Shown piece by piece: positions 14,585 to 26,536 of a stretch of 64,000 bases of DNA. The notes below the pieces were generated by a model. That model made no database searches, was not told where the DNA came from, and saw only the letters and a program-made list of their open reading frames with translations. Each line of letters opens with the position of its first letter. Positions within the stretch are counted from its first letter, which is position 1. The DNA lies in contig NZ_SOCP01000001.1 in the NCBI RefSeq assembly GCF_004364325.1, forward strand, positions 248,001 to 312,000, in the 5' to 3' direction. The stretch is from Actinophytocola oryzae (GTDB taxonomy: Bacteria; Actinomycetota; Actinomycetes; Mycobacteriales; Pseudonocardiaceae). Made by a program: the position numbers and the translations under genes.

Positions 14585-17150
14585 GCGCGGACACGCTACC
14601 GGTGCGGCCGGGCAGCAGGTCCAGCGTGCGGGCCCGTTCGAAGCGGGCGTCGATGCGGGCCCACTGGTCGGCGGCGTCGGCCACCAGGGCCTCGTCGCGG
14701 GTCAGGCGGGCCCGCGCACGGGTCAGGGTCGCCGCCGCCCAGTCGTTCTCCGACGCGGCCTGGGCGGCGGCGGCCAGGAAGCGCTCCGCGTCCGGCAGGG
14801 CCGCCGTTACGGCCAGTTCGGCGCCTGCGGCGTGGGCGTAGGGCTGCCACCACGGCTCGGCGAACGGTGCGAACGCGCGTGCCACCAGGCCTGCGGCTTC
14901 CGTGAAATCGTCGGTGTGCAGAGCGAAGCGTGCGTCCACGAATGCCGCGCAGGCGGTCAGTGACGGGGAGTCCGCGGAACGGGCGACCTCGACCGCGCGG
15001 GCGCGCCACACCGCGAACTGGCCGTCACCGCGCAGGCCGTGGGCCAGGGCAGCCGCGGCGACCGCCGTCGACATCCACTCCGCAGGCGGGCAGCCCGCGG
15101 CACGCCAGCCCTCCCACATGGTCGTCGCCCAGCGGGCGGCCTCGTCGAGGCGGCCTGCGAGGGTGAGCACCCGCACCTGGCGCGGCGCGGCCACGTAGGG
15201 GTGGCCGGCGACCGGGTCGTCGGCGGGCGCACGGCGTGCCAGTGCCAGCGCAGCAGGCAGGTTCCCGACCGCGACAGCGGTGGTCGAGGCGACGTGGAAG
15301 GCGTCGACGACCTCCGTCACCGCGCCGGGTTCGTGCCAGGGCAGCGTGTGTGCGAGCGCCAGCCGGTCCTCCGCGATCCGGTACGCCTCGCGGAGCCGTC
15401 CTGCCGCGGCCGTGGCGAGCCCCAGCACGTCGAGGGCGCAGAGCCGGTCGACGACGCCCCCGGCCGACTCGACCGCCGCACGGGCCAGGTCCACGTCGTG
15501 CCGGTGCGCCCAGGCCCGCGCCGCGGGATGCCCGGAGTAGGCGGTGGGGGTGTCGGCGCCGACCATGTCGTACCGGTTGACCACCACCACCGTGTAACCG
15601 TCGGCCGCCAGCCGGGTGGCCTCGTCGCCCTCCGCCTCGGCACGGGCCGCCGCCACACGCAGCAGCCGGTAGGCCTCACCACCGTCCGCGACGACCAGTG
15701 CCGCGTCGGCACCGTCCCGGAGGTCCCGGTACGCCGTCGCGGCGTCGGCGGCCCGGCTGGCGGCGGTCTCGTAGTGCCCGCACGCCTCCACGAACCGGCC
15801 CCGGGCGAACGTCAACCGCGCCAGTCCCCTCGCGAGCCGGTGCCCGGGCCCGCCACCGACCGCCAGCCCGCCGCCGGCTGGTGGGGCGGTGCCCGGGTTG
15901 TCGTCGACCGCCAGTGCGGCTCGCAGGTCGTCGTCGACCGCGTCGAACGTGGGGCGCCACTGGTCGTCAAGACGTGCCACCAGGGCCGTCGCCAGGTCGG
16001 CTGCCCACAGCAGGTGGCGGGCCCTGACCTCGTCGGTGAGCTGTTCGGCCGCGAACGCCCGCACGGTCGCGAGCATGTGCCACCGGTCGCCGCCGCGGCG
16101 GAGCAGGCTCTTGTCGGTGAGCCTGCCCAGCAGGTCCGCCGCCTCGCCGAGGGGCACGTCGCCGACGAACGCCGCCGCGGCCAGGTCGAACCCGCCCGCG
16201 AACACCGACAGCCGGCAGAACAGCGTCCGTTCCGCGTCGTCCAGCAGTTCGTGGCTCCAGCCGATCACCGAGCGCAGCGAGCTGTGCCGCTGGTCGACGC
16301 CCCTGCTGCCGGCCAGCAGCCGCAGCCGGTCGGCCAGCCCGGCCGTCAGGCCCGCCATCCCCAGCGACCCCGCACGCGCCGCCGCCAGCTCGATCGCCAG
16401 CGGCATCCCGTCCAGCCCCGCGCACAACGCGGCCACCTCGTCCGGCGTGGCGTCGAGCGCGGCGCGGTCCACGAACAGCCGTTCGGCGTCCGAGCCGAGC
16501 GGCAGCGGCGCCACCAGCACCGGCCTCTCGCCCGCGACACCCAGCCGCTCCCGGCTCGTCACGAGGACCGTCGTGTCCGGCGCCCGCTCGAGCACCCGCG
16601 CGACGAGCACGCTGACCTCGTCGACCAGGTGCTCGCAGTTGTCCAGCACGAGCAGCGTCCGGCCCAGCCGGAGCCGGTCGAGCAGCGTGTCGGCGAGCGG
16701 CTGCGGCGGCCGGTCCGCCACCCCGAGCGCCGCGGCGGTCGCGGCCTGCACGAACCCGGCCCCCACCGGCACGAGGTCGACGAACGCCCCACCCGCGGCG
16801 TAGTCGCCCGCCACCGCCCCGGCGACGGCGACCGCCAGCCGTGTCTTCCCGACCCCACCCGGGCCGAGCAGGCTCACGAGACGGTTGCTGCCCAGCGCTC
16901 TGCGCACCTCGGCGAGGTCCCGCTCCCGCCCGACGAACGTGGTCGTCGGCGCGGGCAGCCCCGCGAACCCACCCGCCCCGGCCAGCCGCGCGAGCGCCCG
17001 CCGGTCGGGCACGTCGAGCTTGCGCAGCAGCGCCGACACGTGGCTCTCGACCGTCCGCACGCTGATCCCCAACCGCCGCGCGACCTGCGCGTTCGACCGG
17101 TCGCCCGCCAGGGCGGCCAGCACGTCGGCCTCCCGTGCCGACACGTCCAT
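14535..17150 (-). CDS. LuxR-type regulator with NB-ARC ATPase (N-terminal HTH)
   Basis: 871 residues from the ATG at 17150; a GTG at 17165 is an alternative. The LuxR helix-turn-helix is at the N-terminus (SAREADVLAALAGDRSNAQV, then RLGISVRTVESHVSALLRKL, about 3-45), unlike LAL regulators where it is C-terminal. An ATPase follows: P-loop LLGPGGVGKTRLA near 94-106, Walker B TLLVLDNCEHLVDE, a VLVTSRERLG sensor and GMPLAIELAAAR. The rest is alpha-helical, TPR-like. It is divergent from the DHFR-like gene. The short gap contains a direct repeat of TGGTTCCG (two copies 12 bp apart, near 17188-17210), a candidate self-operator. Confidence 0.88.
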   Translation of the reverse strand: MDVSAREADVLAALAGDRSNAQVARRLGISVRTVESHVSALLRKLDVPDRRALARLAGAGGFAGLPAPTTTFVGRERDLAEVRRALGSNRLVSLLGPGGVGKTRLAVAVAGAVAGDYAAGGAFVDLVPVGAGFVQAATAAALGVADRPPQPLADTLLDRLRLGRTLLVLDNCEHLVDEVSVLVARVLERAPDTTVLVTSRERLGVAGERPVLVAPLPLGSDAERLFVDRAALDATPDEVAALCAGLDGMPLAIELAAARAGSLGMAGLTAGLADRLRLLAGSRGVDQRHSSLRSVIGWSHELLDDAERTLFCRLSVFAGGFDLAAAAFVGDVPLGEAADLLGRLTDKSLLRRGGDRWHMLATVRAFAAEQLTDEVRARHLLWAADLATALVARLDDQWRPTFDAVDDDLRAALAVDDNPGTAPPAGGGLAVGGGPGHRLARGLARLTFARGRFVEACGHYETAASRAADAATAYRDLRDGADAALVVADGGEAYRLLRVAAARAEAEGDEATRLAADGYTVVVVNRYDMVGADTPTAYSGHPAARAWAHRHDVDLARAAVESAGGVVDRLCALDVLGLATAAAGRLREAYRIAEDRLALAHTLPWHEPGAVTEVVDAFHVASTTAVAVGNLPAALALARRAPADDPVAGHPYVAAPRQVRVLTLAGRLDEAARWATTMWEGWRAAGCPPAEWMSTAVAAAALAHGLRGDGQFAVWRARAVEVARSADSPSLTACAAFVDARFALHTDDFTEAAGLVARAFAPFAEPWWQPYAHAAGAELAVTAALPDAERFLAAAAQAASENDWAAATLTRARARLTRDEALVADAADQWARIDARFERARTLDLLPGRTGSVSAHDRELAPEGRDDDAER

Positions 17151-17291
17151 GGGTCTCGCGTTCACCCGCCCATGATGCCGTCTCAGTGGTGGTTCCGTGG
17201 TGGTTCCGTGGCGCTCACCGAGGACACCGGGTGGCGCGGCCGGGCAGGCTCGTTCGCACCGAAGGACGTACCGAACGAAAAGGAACACCGG

Positions 17292-17864
17292 ATGGGCACC
17301 GTGGCCATCGACATCACCGTCTCGCTCGACGGGTTCGCGACCGGACCGAACGCGGGCATGGACGGCGCCCTCGGCATCGGCGGCGAGCCGCTGCACGACT
17401 GGGTGCACGACCGCCGCACCGACGTCGACGCCGCCATCCTCGACCGCGCCGACACCGCCTCCGGCGCCCTGCTGATGGGCAGGCACACCTTCGACGTCGT
17501 CGACGGCCCGAAGGGCTGGTCGGACGAGCCAGGCCCGCCGGTGTTCGTCGTGACGTCGAACCCGCCGACCAGCACCCGGCTCGGCGACCGGTTCCGCTTC
17601 GTCGGCGACCTCGAGGACGCCCTGACCCGCGCGAAGGCCGCGGCGGGCGACAAGGACGTGATGGTCATGGGCGGCGCGCACCTGTGCCGCCAGTACCTCT
17701 ACGCGGGCCTGGTCGACGAGGTGCGCCTCCACGTGGCCCCCATCGTCCTCGGCGACGGCACCCCGCTGTTCGAACGCACCACGATGACGCCGATCGGTCT
17801 CGTCCAGCAGGACGTGACGGTCACCCCGGCCGCCACCCACATCACCTACCGCGTCAATGGGTGA
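17292..17864 (+). CDS. Dihydrofolate-reductase-like (RibD C-terminal domain) protein
   Basis: 190 residues from the ATG at 17292, after AAAAGGAA. Typical family text: an N-terminal strand DITVSLDGFATGPN, GALLMGRHTFD, PVFVVTSNPP, DVMVMGGAHLCRQYL and LVDEVRLHVAPIVLGDGTPLF. These are NADPH-dependent reductases related to RibD/DHFR with diverse or unknown substrates; nothing identifies the true one. Divergence from the LuxR/NB-ARC gene suggests it is that regulator's target. It overlaps the next gene by 8 nt. Confidence 0.88.
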   Translation: MGTVAIDITVSLDGFATGPNAGMDGALGIGGEPLHDWVHDRRTDVDAAILDRADTASGALLMGRHTFDVVDGPKGWSDEPGPPVFVVTSNPPTSTRLGDRFRFVGDLEDALTRAKAAAGDKDVMVMGGAHLCRQYLYAGLVDEVRLHVAPIVLGDGTPLFERTTMTPIGLVQQDVTVTPAATHITYRVNG

Positions 17865-18339
17865 GCACCCACTGGAGGCACGCGCCGACGCGGTCATCCA
17901 GGCCAACAAGTACCTCACGCTGTCCACAGTGGATGAACAGGGGAGACCGTGGGCGACCCCGGTCTACTTCACCCCCGACGGCCACACCCACCTCTACTGG
18001 GTGTCCTCGCCGGACTCCCTCCACTCACGCAACATCACCGCCAACCCCGACATCTCGGTCGCGATCTTCGACTCGACCGTCGCGATCGGACAGGCCCAGG
18101 GCGTGTACCTGACCGCGCACGCCCACCTCGTGCCCGAGGCGGAGCTGGCGGACCGCGCCCGGTTGTTCAGCAGCCGGTATGCGGAGCTGCGCCACCTCCC
18201 GGCCGAGGAGCTGCGTGCCCCGGCCGACCTGCGCCTCTACCGGGCGACCGTCACGCGGGCGTGGGTGCTGATCCGCGCGGGCGACCCCGACTACGGCACC
18301 GGCATCGACACGCGTCACCCGGTCTGGCCCGCCGAGTAG
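17857..18339 (+). CDS. Pyridoxamine-5'-phosphate-oxidase-family flavin protein
   Basis: 160 residues from the ATG at 17857, overlapping the DHFR-like gene by 8 nt. The split-barrel opening LTLSTVDEQGRPWATPVYFT, then LYWVSSPDSLHSRNI, NPDISVAIFDST and GVYLTAHAHLV, are typical of small PPOX/FMN- or F420-binding proteins. The LYWVSS..S.H..N pattern is shared with general-stress FMN reductase-like proteins. The cofactor cannot be decided. Coupling suggests it works with the DHFR-like reductase. Confidence 0.82.
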   Translation: MGEHPLEARADAVIQANKYLTLSTVDEQGRPWATPVYFTPDGHTHLYWVSSPDSLHSRNITANPDISVAIFDSTVAIGQAQGVYLTAHAHLVPEAELADRARLFSSRYAELRHLPAEELRAPADLRLYRATVTRAWVLIRAGDPDYGTGIDTRHPVWPAE

Positions 18340-18353
18340 GGGACCATGGGGGT

Positions 18354-19133
18354 GTGGACTGGTGGCGTGGACTGAGCAGACGGCGACGCGGGCTGGTGGC
18401 CGTCGTGGCGGTGGTGGTGGTCGCCGTGGCCGCGGTCGTCGCCGTCCGCGTGGCGAGCGGTGGCCGGGAAGGCACGCCCGCGCAGGACCGTCCTGGCCCG
18501 ATCCTGCTGGTCCCCGGCTACGGCGGCGCCCGCGACGCGCTGTCCACCCTCGCCGACCGCCTGCGCCGCGCCGGACGGGACGCGCGGGTGCTGACCCTGC
18601 CGGGCGACGGCACCGGCGACCTCAACGCCCAGGTGCGCGTCCTCGCCGACGCCGCCGAGGCGACCGGCGCCCCGTCGGTCGACGTGATCGGCTACTCGGC
18701 GGGCGGCGTCGTGGCCCGGCTGTGGGTCGGCGGTGACGGCGCCCGGCTCGTGCGGCGCGTCGTCACCCTCGGCTCGCCGCTGCACGGCACGGAGATCGCC
18801 GCGGCGGGCGGGGTGCTCGCCCCCGGCGCGTGCCCGGTCGCCTGCCGCCAGCTCAGCCCCGGCAGCGCGCTGCTCGACGGCATCGGCGACCCGGCGGGCG
18901 TGCCGTGGCTGTCACTGTGGACGGAGGACGACCAGACCGTGGTCCCGCCGGACTCCGCACGCCTGCCCGGCGCGGTCAACGTCTCACTGCAACAGATCTG
19001 TCCCGACGCCGTCGTGTCCCACTCACAGCTGCCGACCGACCCGCTCGTCACCGGCATCGTCCTGGAGGCCCTCGACGACCAACCCCTGACCGCACCCGCC
19101 GCCTCGGACTGCGCGCGGCTGCGGGCCGGTTAG
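18354..19133 (+). CDS. Membrane-anchored or secreted lipase-like alpha/beta hydrolase
   Basis: 259 residues from the GTG at 18354. A basic stretch followed by a long hydrophobic segment (LVAVVAVVVVAVAAVVAV, 14-31) anchors or exports it. The catalytic domain has the oxyanion motif ILLVPGYGG, the nucleophile elbow VIGYSAGG (Ser115), VTLGSPLHGTEIA typical of triacylglycerol lipases, and LWTEDDQTVVPP carrying the acid. Four cysteines suggest disulfides. It follows the PPOX gene by 14 nt. Its end overlaps the convergent epoxide hydrolase by 4 nt. Confidence 0.85.
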   Translation: MDWWRGLSRRRRGLVAVVAVVVVAVAAVVAVRVASGGREGTPAQDRPGPILLVPGYGGARDALSTLADRLRRAGRDARVLTLPGDGTGDLNAQVRVLADAAEATGAPSVDVIGYSAGGVVARLWVGGDGARLVRRVVTLGSPLHGTEIAAAGGVLAPGACPVACRQLSPGSALLDGIGDPAGVPWLSLWTEDDQTVVPPDSARLPGAVNVSLQQICPDAVVSHSQLPTDPLVTGIVLEALDDQPLTAPAASDCARLRAG

Positions 19134-20212
19134 CGGGTCACGTCGAGGAAGAACTCCCGGACGTCCTCGGCGAGCAGCTCGGGTACCTCCATCGCGGCGA
19201 AGTGGCCGCCCCGGTCGAACTCCGACCAGTGCCTGACGTCGTAGCGGCGTTCGGCCAGCGGACGCACCGACTGGGTGATGTCGTGCGGGAACACCGCGAC
19301 GCCGAGCGGCACCGCGCACGGCTCGGACCGCCGGGGGGTGTCGCGGTGCAGTCGTGCCGAGGAGGCCGCGGTGGCGGTCAGCCAGTACAGCGAGACGTCG
19401 GTGAGCATCCGGTCGTCGCTGATCGGCGAGCGCGGGTCGGTCCACTGCGCGAAGCGTTCGGCGATCCAGGCCAGCTGGCCGACCGGTGAGTCGGTCAGCG
19501 CGTAACCGATGGTCTGCGGGGTGAGGGCCTGCAGGGCCTGGTACGGCGGGCGGTTCGCCATCAGCCGCCTGACCTTGTCCAGCCGGGCCTCGTCCGTCGC
19601 GGACAGTGCGATGCCCGCGTCGGGGTCCGGTCGGGTCGGCAGGTAGTTGACGTGCACGCCGACGACCTGTTCTGGTGCCACCGCGCCGAGCGCCATGGAG
19701 ATGCCCGCGCCGAAGTCGCCGCCGTGCGCGCCGTAGCGCTCGTAGCCGAGGCGGCGCATCAGCTCGGCCCAGGCCCGTGCGATCCGGACGACGTCCCAGC
19801 CGCGTTCGTGGGTCGGCCCGGAGAAGCCGTAGCCCGGGATCGACGGGACCACCAGGTGGAAGTCGCGTGACAGCGGCTCGATCATGTCGAGGAACTCCAG
19901 GAACGAGCCGGGCCAGCCGTGGGTGAGGACCAGCGCGAGCGCGTCCGGGTTCGCGGAGCGGACGTGGACGAAGTGGACGCGCTGGCCCTCGATCTCGGTG
20001 GTGAGGTGCGGCAGTTCGTTGAGCCTGGCCTCGTGCGCGCGCCAGTCGTAGCCGGTGCGCCAGTACTCGGCCAGCTCACGCAGCCGTGTCAGCGGGAAGC
20101 CGTAGTCCCACCCGGCGTCGGCGACCTCGTTGGGCCAGCGGGTGCGGGAGAGCCGGCCGGCCAGGTCGTCGAGGTCGGCCTGGGGGATGTCGATGCGGAA
20201 AGGCTTGATCAT
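19130..20212 (-). CDS. Epoxide hydrolase (EHN-type, alpha/beta hydrolase)
   Basis: 360 residues from the ATG at 20212. An N-terminal epoxide-hydrolase cap (IPQADLDDLAGRLSRTRWPN, GYDWRAHEARLNELPH) precedes HGWPGSFLEFLDMI (oxyanion HGWP), the nucleophile Asp166 in GGDFGAG, and the catalytic His337 in GGHFAAME. The length matches microsomal-type bacterial epoxide hydrolases, which open epoxides to diols. It is divergent from a MarR regulator. Three copies of a 15-bp motif occupy the 111-bp gap, so control by that regulator is likely. Confidence 0.92.
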   Translation of the reverse strand: MIKPFRIDIPQADLDDLAGRLSRTRWPNEVADAGWDYGFPLTRLRELAEYWRTGYDWRAHEARLNELPHLTTEIEGQRVHFVHVRSANPDALALVLTHGWPGSFLEFLDMIEPLSRDFHLVVPSIPGYGFSGPTHERGWDVVRIARAWAELMRRLGYERYGAHGGDFGAGISMALGAVAPEQVVGVHVNYLPTRPDPDAGIALSATDEARLDKVRRLMANRPPYQALQALTPQTIGYALTDSPVGQLAWIAERFAQWTDPRSPISDDRMLTDVSLYWLTATAASSARLHRDTPRRSEPCAVPLGVAVFPHDITQSVRPLAERRYDVRHWSEFDRGGHFAAMEVPELLAEDVREFFLDVTR

Positions 20213-20232
20213 GGTCGTTGCTCCGGAGATTC

Positions 20233-20304
20233 GTTCGGCACATGAACGTTTGTGTCACTAATGTTTGTGCTCCGAACGGTATCACAGTCGTTAGTGCGCC
20301 GAAC
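20233..20304. promoter_or_regulatory. Three MarR-type sites between epoxide hydrolase and MarR genes
   Basis: GTTCGGCACATGAAC (20233-20247, itself a GTTC/GAAC palindrome), GTTTGTGCTCCGAAC (20263-20277) and GTTAGTGCGCCGAAC (20290-20304) share GTT...CCGAAC; the first fits in reverse complement. Starts are 30 and 27 bp apart. They fill the divergent promoter region, so binding would control both genes. Confidence 0.65.
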
Positions 20305-20323
20305 GGTTCGTTAGACTCGGCGC

Positions 20324-20782
20324 ATGGAGAACCCGTCCGCCGCCTGGGCGAGCCTGCCGAGCTGGCTGCTCACCCAGACCGCCCACCACGCGCATCGCCT
20401 GGTGGGCGAGGGATTCTCGGCCGCGGGCGCCCGCGGCTACCACTACCGCCTGCTGGCCACCCTCGAGGAGTGCGGCCCGGCCAGCCAGGCCACGCTGGGT
20501 CGCCGCAGCGGCATCCACCTCAGCGACATGGTCGCGGCGATCAACGAGCTGGCCGACCAGGAACTGGTCGAGCGTGCCCCGGACCCCGACGACCGGCGGC
20601 GCAACATCGTCTCGCTGACCGCCGCGGGCAGGCGACAGCTCCGGCGGCTGGAGAAGCGGCTGGCCGCCACCCAGGACGAACTGCTGGCTCCGCTCTCACC
20701 CGAGGAGCGACACCGGTTGACCGAGCTGCTGTCCAGGGTGTTGGCCCACCACGACGGACGAACCCCCGGGGCTAGCTCGTGA
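20324..20782 (+). CDS. MarR-family transcriptional regulator
   Basis: 152 residues from the ATG at 20324. A winged helix is clear: HYRLLATLEECGPASQATLG, RSGIHLSDMVAAINELADQE and the wing PDPDDRRRNIVSLTAAGR. It is divergent from the epoxide hydrolase and probably represses it and itself, responding to an aromatic or epoxide ligand. Its 3' end overlaps the convergent ABC permease gene by 11 nt. Confidence 0.9.
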   Translation: MENPSAAWASLPSWLLTQTAHHAHRLVGEGFSAAGARGYHYRLLATLEECGPASQATLGRRSGIHLSDMVAAINELADQELVERAPDPDDRRRNIVSLTAAGRRQLRRLEKRLAATQDELLAPLSPEERHRLTELLSRVLAHHDGRTPGASS

Positions 20783-21599
20783 CGTCCTTCGTGCCGAAGT
20801 TCGCCCACGCGGCACCGAAGAAGACCACGACGTAGCCGGCCTGCAGGAGCAGCCCCCGGTCGATGTTGGTCCACAGCACCGGATCGCGGAAGAAGTCGAT
20901 CCACGACAGCCAGTAGTTCGTCGGCAGGTACGGCTTGATCGGGGCCGCCGCGTCGAGGGTCTCCAGGATGGAGCTCGCGATCAGCACCGCGAGCGACGAC
21001 AGCGCCGCACCCAGCGCCGAGTCCGACAGCGTGGAGAAGAACAACGCGATCGTGCCGAACCCCAGCATCGACACCACGATGTAGCCGATCGCCGCGAGCA
21101 GCCGGACCGCCAGCTGCGCCGGTTCGAGCGTCGCGCCCGACAGCGACGTCACCGCCCCCGCCTGCCCGACCGCCTCCGCGCCCGTGCCGAACAACGCCAC
21201 CCCGACCGCCAGCGACACCACGACCACGATCAGCACCGCGAGCACGATGTAGATCGCGAGCGCCACGAGCTTCGCCGACAGCAGCCTCGGCCGCCCCACC
21301 GGCCGCACGAGCAGGTACCGCAGCGTCCCCGTCCCGGCCTCGCCCGCGATCGCGTCACCCGCGTACACCGCGACGGCCAGCGGCAGGAACACCGGCAGCA
21401 CCATCGCGAGCGCCGCCGCCGGGTACAGCGACCCGTTGTCCAGCACGGCCGACAGGAACGCGCCGCCCTGCCCGGGCGGGGGCGCCAGGTCCGACACCGC
21501 GAGCAGCACCGCGACGAGCGCGGGCACCGCGCACAGCAGGAAGATCGACAGCCACACCCGCGGCCGCAGCACCAGCTTGCGCAGCTCGACGACGATCAT
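20772..21599 (-). CDS. ABC-2-type transporter permease
   Basis: 275 residues from the ATG at 21599, overlapping the ATPase stop by 4 nt; a longer frame lacks support. Six hydrophobic helices are visible, with the conserved ABC-2 motif AIAGEAGTGTLRYLLVRPVG between helices 2 and 3 and the start VVELRKLVLRPRVWLSI. It pairs with the ATPase upstream to form an exporter. The third gene of the set is an RseB/LolA-like secreted protein, suggesting a lipid, lipoprotein or envelope-stress connection. The cargo is unknown. Confidence 0.88.
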   Translation of the reverse strand: MIVVELRKLVLRPRVWLSIFLLCAVPALVAVLLAVSDLAPPPGQGGAFLSAVLDNGSLYPAAALAMVLPVFLPLAVAVYAGDAIAGEAGTGTLRYLLVRPVGRPRLLSAKLVALAIYIVLAVLIVVVVSLAVGVALFGTGAEAVGQAGAVTSLSGATLEPAQLAVRLLAAIGYIVVSMLGFGTIALFFSTLSDSALGAALSSLAVLIASSILETLDAAAPIKPYLPTNYWLSWIDFFRDPVLWTNIDRGLLLQAGYVVVFFGAAWANFGTKDVTS

Positions 21600-22501
21600 G
21601 GTGCCACCCGGTCGCTGCCGTGTCCGGTCACCTCGAGCACGACGTCCTCCAGGGTCCTGCGCCGTGTGCCGATCGCCGACACCCGGATCCCCTCGGCGAC
21701 CAGCGCCGCGTTGAGCGCCGCCGGGTCCGCGTGCCGGACCACCAGCCGCTCGCCGTCGCGGTCGACCACCCGGCCGTCGAGCATGGCCACCACCCGTGCC
21801 GCGTCCGGCGTCGCCACCTCGACGTGCCCGGTCGGCGCACGCAGCGTCGCGAGGTCGTCCTGCACCACGAGCCGCCCCCGGTCCACGATCCCGACCCGCG
21901 TGCACAGCTGCTCGACCTCGGCGAGCAGGTGGCTGGACAGGAACACGGTCGTCCCCGCCTCGTTCAGCCCGGTCAGCAGGTCGCGGATCTCCCGGATGCC
22001 GCGCGGGTCCAGCCCGTTGGTCGGCTCGTCGAGGATCAGCAGGCTCGGTCTGCGCAGCAGCGCGGCGGCCAGCCCGAGCCGCTGGCGCATCCCCAGCGAG
22101 TAGGTCCGCACCGGCCTGCGGTCCACCCCCGACAGGCCCACCTGTTCGAGCGCGTCCTCGATCCGGCTCTTGCGGGTGCGCCGGGACCCGCCCGGGCCCG
22201 CCGCGTCGAGCAGTGCCAGGTTCTGCCGCCCGGACAGGTGCGGGTAGGCCGCGGGCCCCTCGACCAGCGCGCCGATCCTCGGCAGCACCGACCGCGAGCG
22301 CGCGGGCACGCGCTCGCCGAGCACCTCGATCTCCCCGCTGGTCGCGTAGACCAGCCCGAGCAGCAGCCGCACCATCGTGGTCTTGCCGGACCCGTTGGGC
22401 CCGAGGAAGCCGTACCGGTCGCCCTCCCGGACGTCCAGGTCGACCCCGTCGACGGCCAGGACCCGGCCGTACCGCTTGGTGAGGCCACGGGTGACGATCA
22501 T
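21596..22501 (-). CDS. ABC transporter ATP-binding protein
   Basis: 301 residues from the ATG at 22501. Walker A GPNGSGKTTM, signature YSLGMRQRLGLAAALL, Walker B LLILDEPTNGLDP and the H-loop FLSSHLLAEVE are all present. The DRYGFLGPNG and C-terminal tail resemble the antibiotic/lantibiotic-type ABC-2 exporters. It overlaps the gene before and the gene after by 4 nt each, so the three are one operon with fixed stoichiometry. Confidence 0.93.
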   Translation of the reverse strand: MIVTRGLTKRYGRVLAVDGVDLDVREGDRYGFLGPNGSGKTTMVRLLLGLVYATSGEIEVLGERVPARSRSVLPRIGALVEGPAAYPHLSGRQNLALLDAAGPGGSRRTRKSRIEDALEQVGLSGVDRRPVRTYSLGMRQRLGLAAALLRRPSLLILDEPTNGLDPRGIREIRDLLTGLNEAGTTVFLSSHLLAEVEQLCTRVGIVDRGRLVVQDDLATLRAPTGHVEVATPDAARVVAMLDGRVVDRDGERLVVRHADPAALNAALVAEGIRVSAIGTRRRTLEDVVLEVTGHGSDRVAP

Positions 22502-23634
22502 CGGCGGCTCCACGGCCGTGCGGCGAGGTCGCTCGCGGCGGCGAGCAGCACGTCGCTGTCGGTGAGCCCGGCGAGCAGCCACGAACGCCTGCTGACGTCC
22601 GAGCGGACCACCGCGACCGACAGCGGCGCGATCGTCAGGCGCGTCACCTCACCACTCGGCACGTCCTCGGTGCTCCCGCCCGCCTTGGTGAACGCGTCCA
22701 CCGCCTCGCCCCCGATCTCGCCGGGCACCGGCACCGCGATGAAAGCCGACAGGCCGCTCCCGTACACACCGACACCGCGCACGCCCGCCGCGTTGGCCTG
22801 GCGCAGGTCCCGCCCGGCCAGCTGACCCGGCAGACGGGCCCGCCCCAGCGCGCCGAGCACGTCGGCGATGCCGGGGGCCGCCACCACGCCGAACCCGCTG
22901 CCCTCCGGGTGCTTCGGCACGAGCACGTCATCGGGCGGCGTCGTCGGGTCGTACTCCACGAACGTACTGGTCAGCACTGGTCGGCTCGCGCCGCGGGGGA
23001 CCACCTCCACCGCGAGCGGCACGCCGGTGTCCGGTAGCGCCCACAGGTCGACGTACCCGATCGTGGTGTCCGGGTCGCGCGGGGTCACCCGCAGCCCGGC
23101 CGCGTCCCGGCCCGCGACCCGCCGGGCGGGCAGCGCCGTGACCGGGTCGCCCTGTCCCGTCGACAGGATCCGCCTGGCCAGCTCGGGCGGGGTCAGGTCA
23201 CCGGCGCGTGGCACCCGGACCGGCACCTCGCCGACGAGCCTGGTCAGCTGGTTCGCGCCGTAGTCCCATGTGTACTCGCCGTCCGGGGTGCCGTAGACGT
23301 CGCGCTCGGCGACCGGCGAGACCACGTCGAACCGCCACCGCGAGGGCCCCGCGTACCAGGTTCGCACCCGCGTCGTGCTGGTGAGCAGTGCCGTGAGGTC
23401 ACGCAGGTTGGGCAACTCCGGCAGCGCCAGTGTGCCGCTGACCTCGGCGAACCCCTGGTAGGGCCGGTCGGTGGAGCCCTGGACGCGCTGTCGCAGCGTC
23501 GCCGGGTCGACCTGTGCCGCCGACACGGGCAGCCAGCCGGGCACCTGCGGGACCAGCACCGCGACCACCGCGACGGCGGCCACCACGGTCCACGCGCGCA
23601 GTGTCCTCGACCGCACCACGGACAAGGCCACCAC
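22498..23634 (-). CDS. LolA/RseB-like exported protein
   Basis: 378 residues from the ATG at 23634. One N-terminal membrane or signal segment (TVVAAVAVVAVLVPQVPGWL) is followed by a beta-rich extracytoplasmic domain: QGFAEVSGTLALPELP, WYAGPSRWRFDVVSP, YTWDYGANQLTRL and AGLRVTPRDPDTTIGYVDLW. This is the half-barrel plan of LolA/RseB proteins that bind lipids or sense envelope stress. Its stop overlaps the ABC ATPase start, so it is probably an accessory or lipid-carrying partner of the exporter. It is divergent from furA. Confidence 0.72.
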   Translation of the reverse strand: MVALSVVRSRTLRAWTVVAAVAVVAVLVPQVPGWLPVSAAQVDPATLRQRVQGSTDRPYQGFAEVSGTLALPELPNLRDLTALLTSTTRVRTWYAGPSRWRFDVVSPVAERDVYGTPDGEYTWDYGANQLTRLVGEVPVRVPRAGDLTPPELARRILSTGQGDPVTALPARRVAGRDAAGLRVTPRDPDTTIGYVDLWALPDTGVPLAVEVVPRGASRPVLTSTFVEYDPTTPPDDVLVPKHPEGSGFGVVAAPGIADVLGALGRARLPGQLAGRDLRQANAAGVRGVGVYGSGLSAFIAVPVPGEIGGEAVDAFTKAGGSTEDVPSGEVTRLTIAPLSVAVVRSDVSRRSWLLAGLTDSDVLLAAASDLAARPWSRR

Positions 23635-23724
23635 CCACCCCTGGTCTCCCGTCGGACGCCGTCCCTGCCCTTTGTACGCCTCCCGCGCCGGACGGGTTCA
23701 GGACCGACGCACAGGTCGTAGACC

Positions 23725-26484
<2,760 letters not shown>

Positions 26485-26497
26485 TCCGTTCGTCGTG

Positions 26498-26536
26498 ACG
26501 GCCCGGCCGCGCCACTACCCGGCGCGGCCGGGCCGT
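26498..26536 (+). terminator. Strong hairpin terminator after katG
   Basis: ACGGCCCGGCCGCGCC and its exact reverse complement form a perfect 16-bp stem around the 7-nt loop ACTACCC, starting 14 nt after the katG stop. There is no long T run, as is common in actinomycetes. The complementary strand also contains the stop of the WYL remnant (26515-26517), so it may terminate in both directions. Confidence 0.85.

Noticed and set aside
15039-17291. Plus-strand frame upstream of the DHFR-like gene, open for about 750 codons
   Set aside because: It lies opposite the LuxR/NB-ARC gene and shows no family features; the real DHFR-like start is the ATG at 17292 with a ribosome site.
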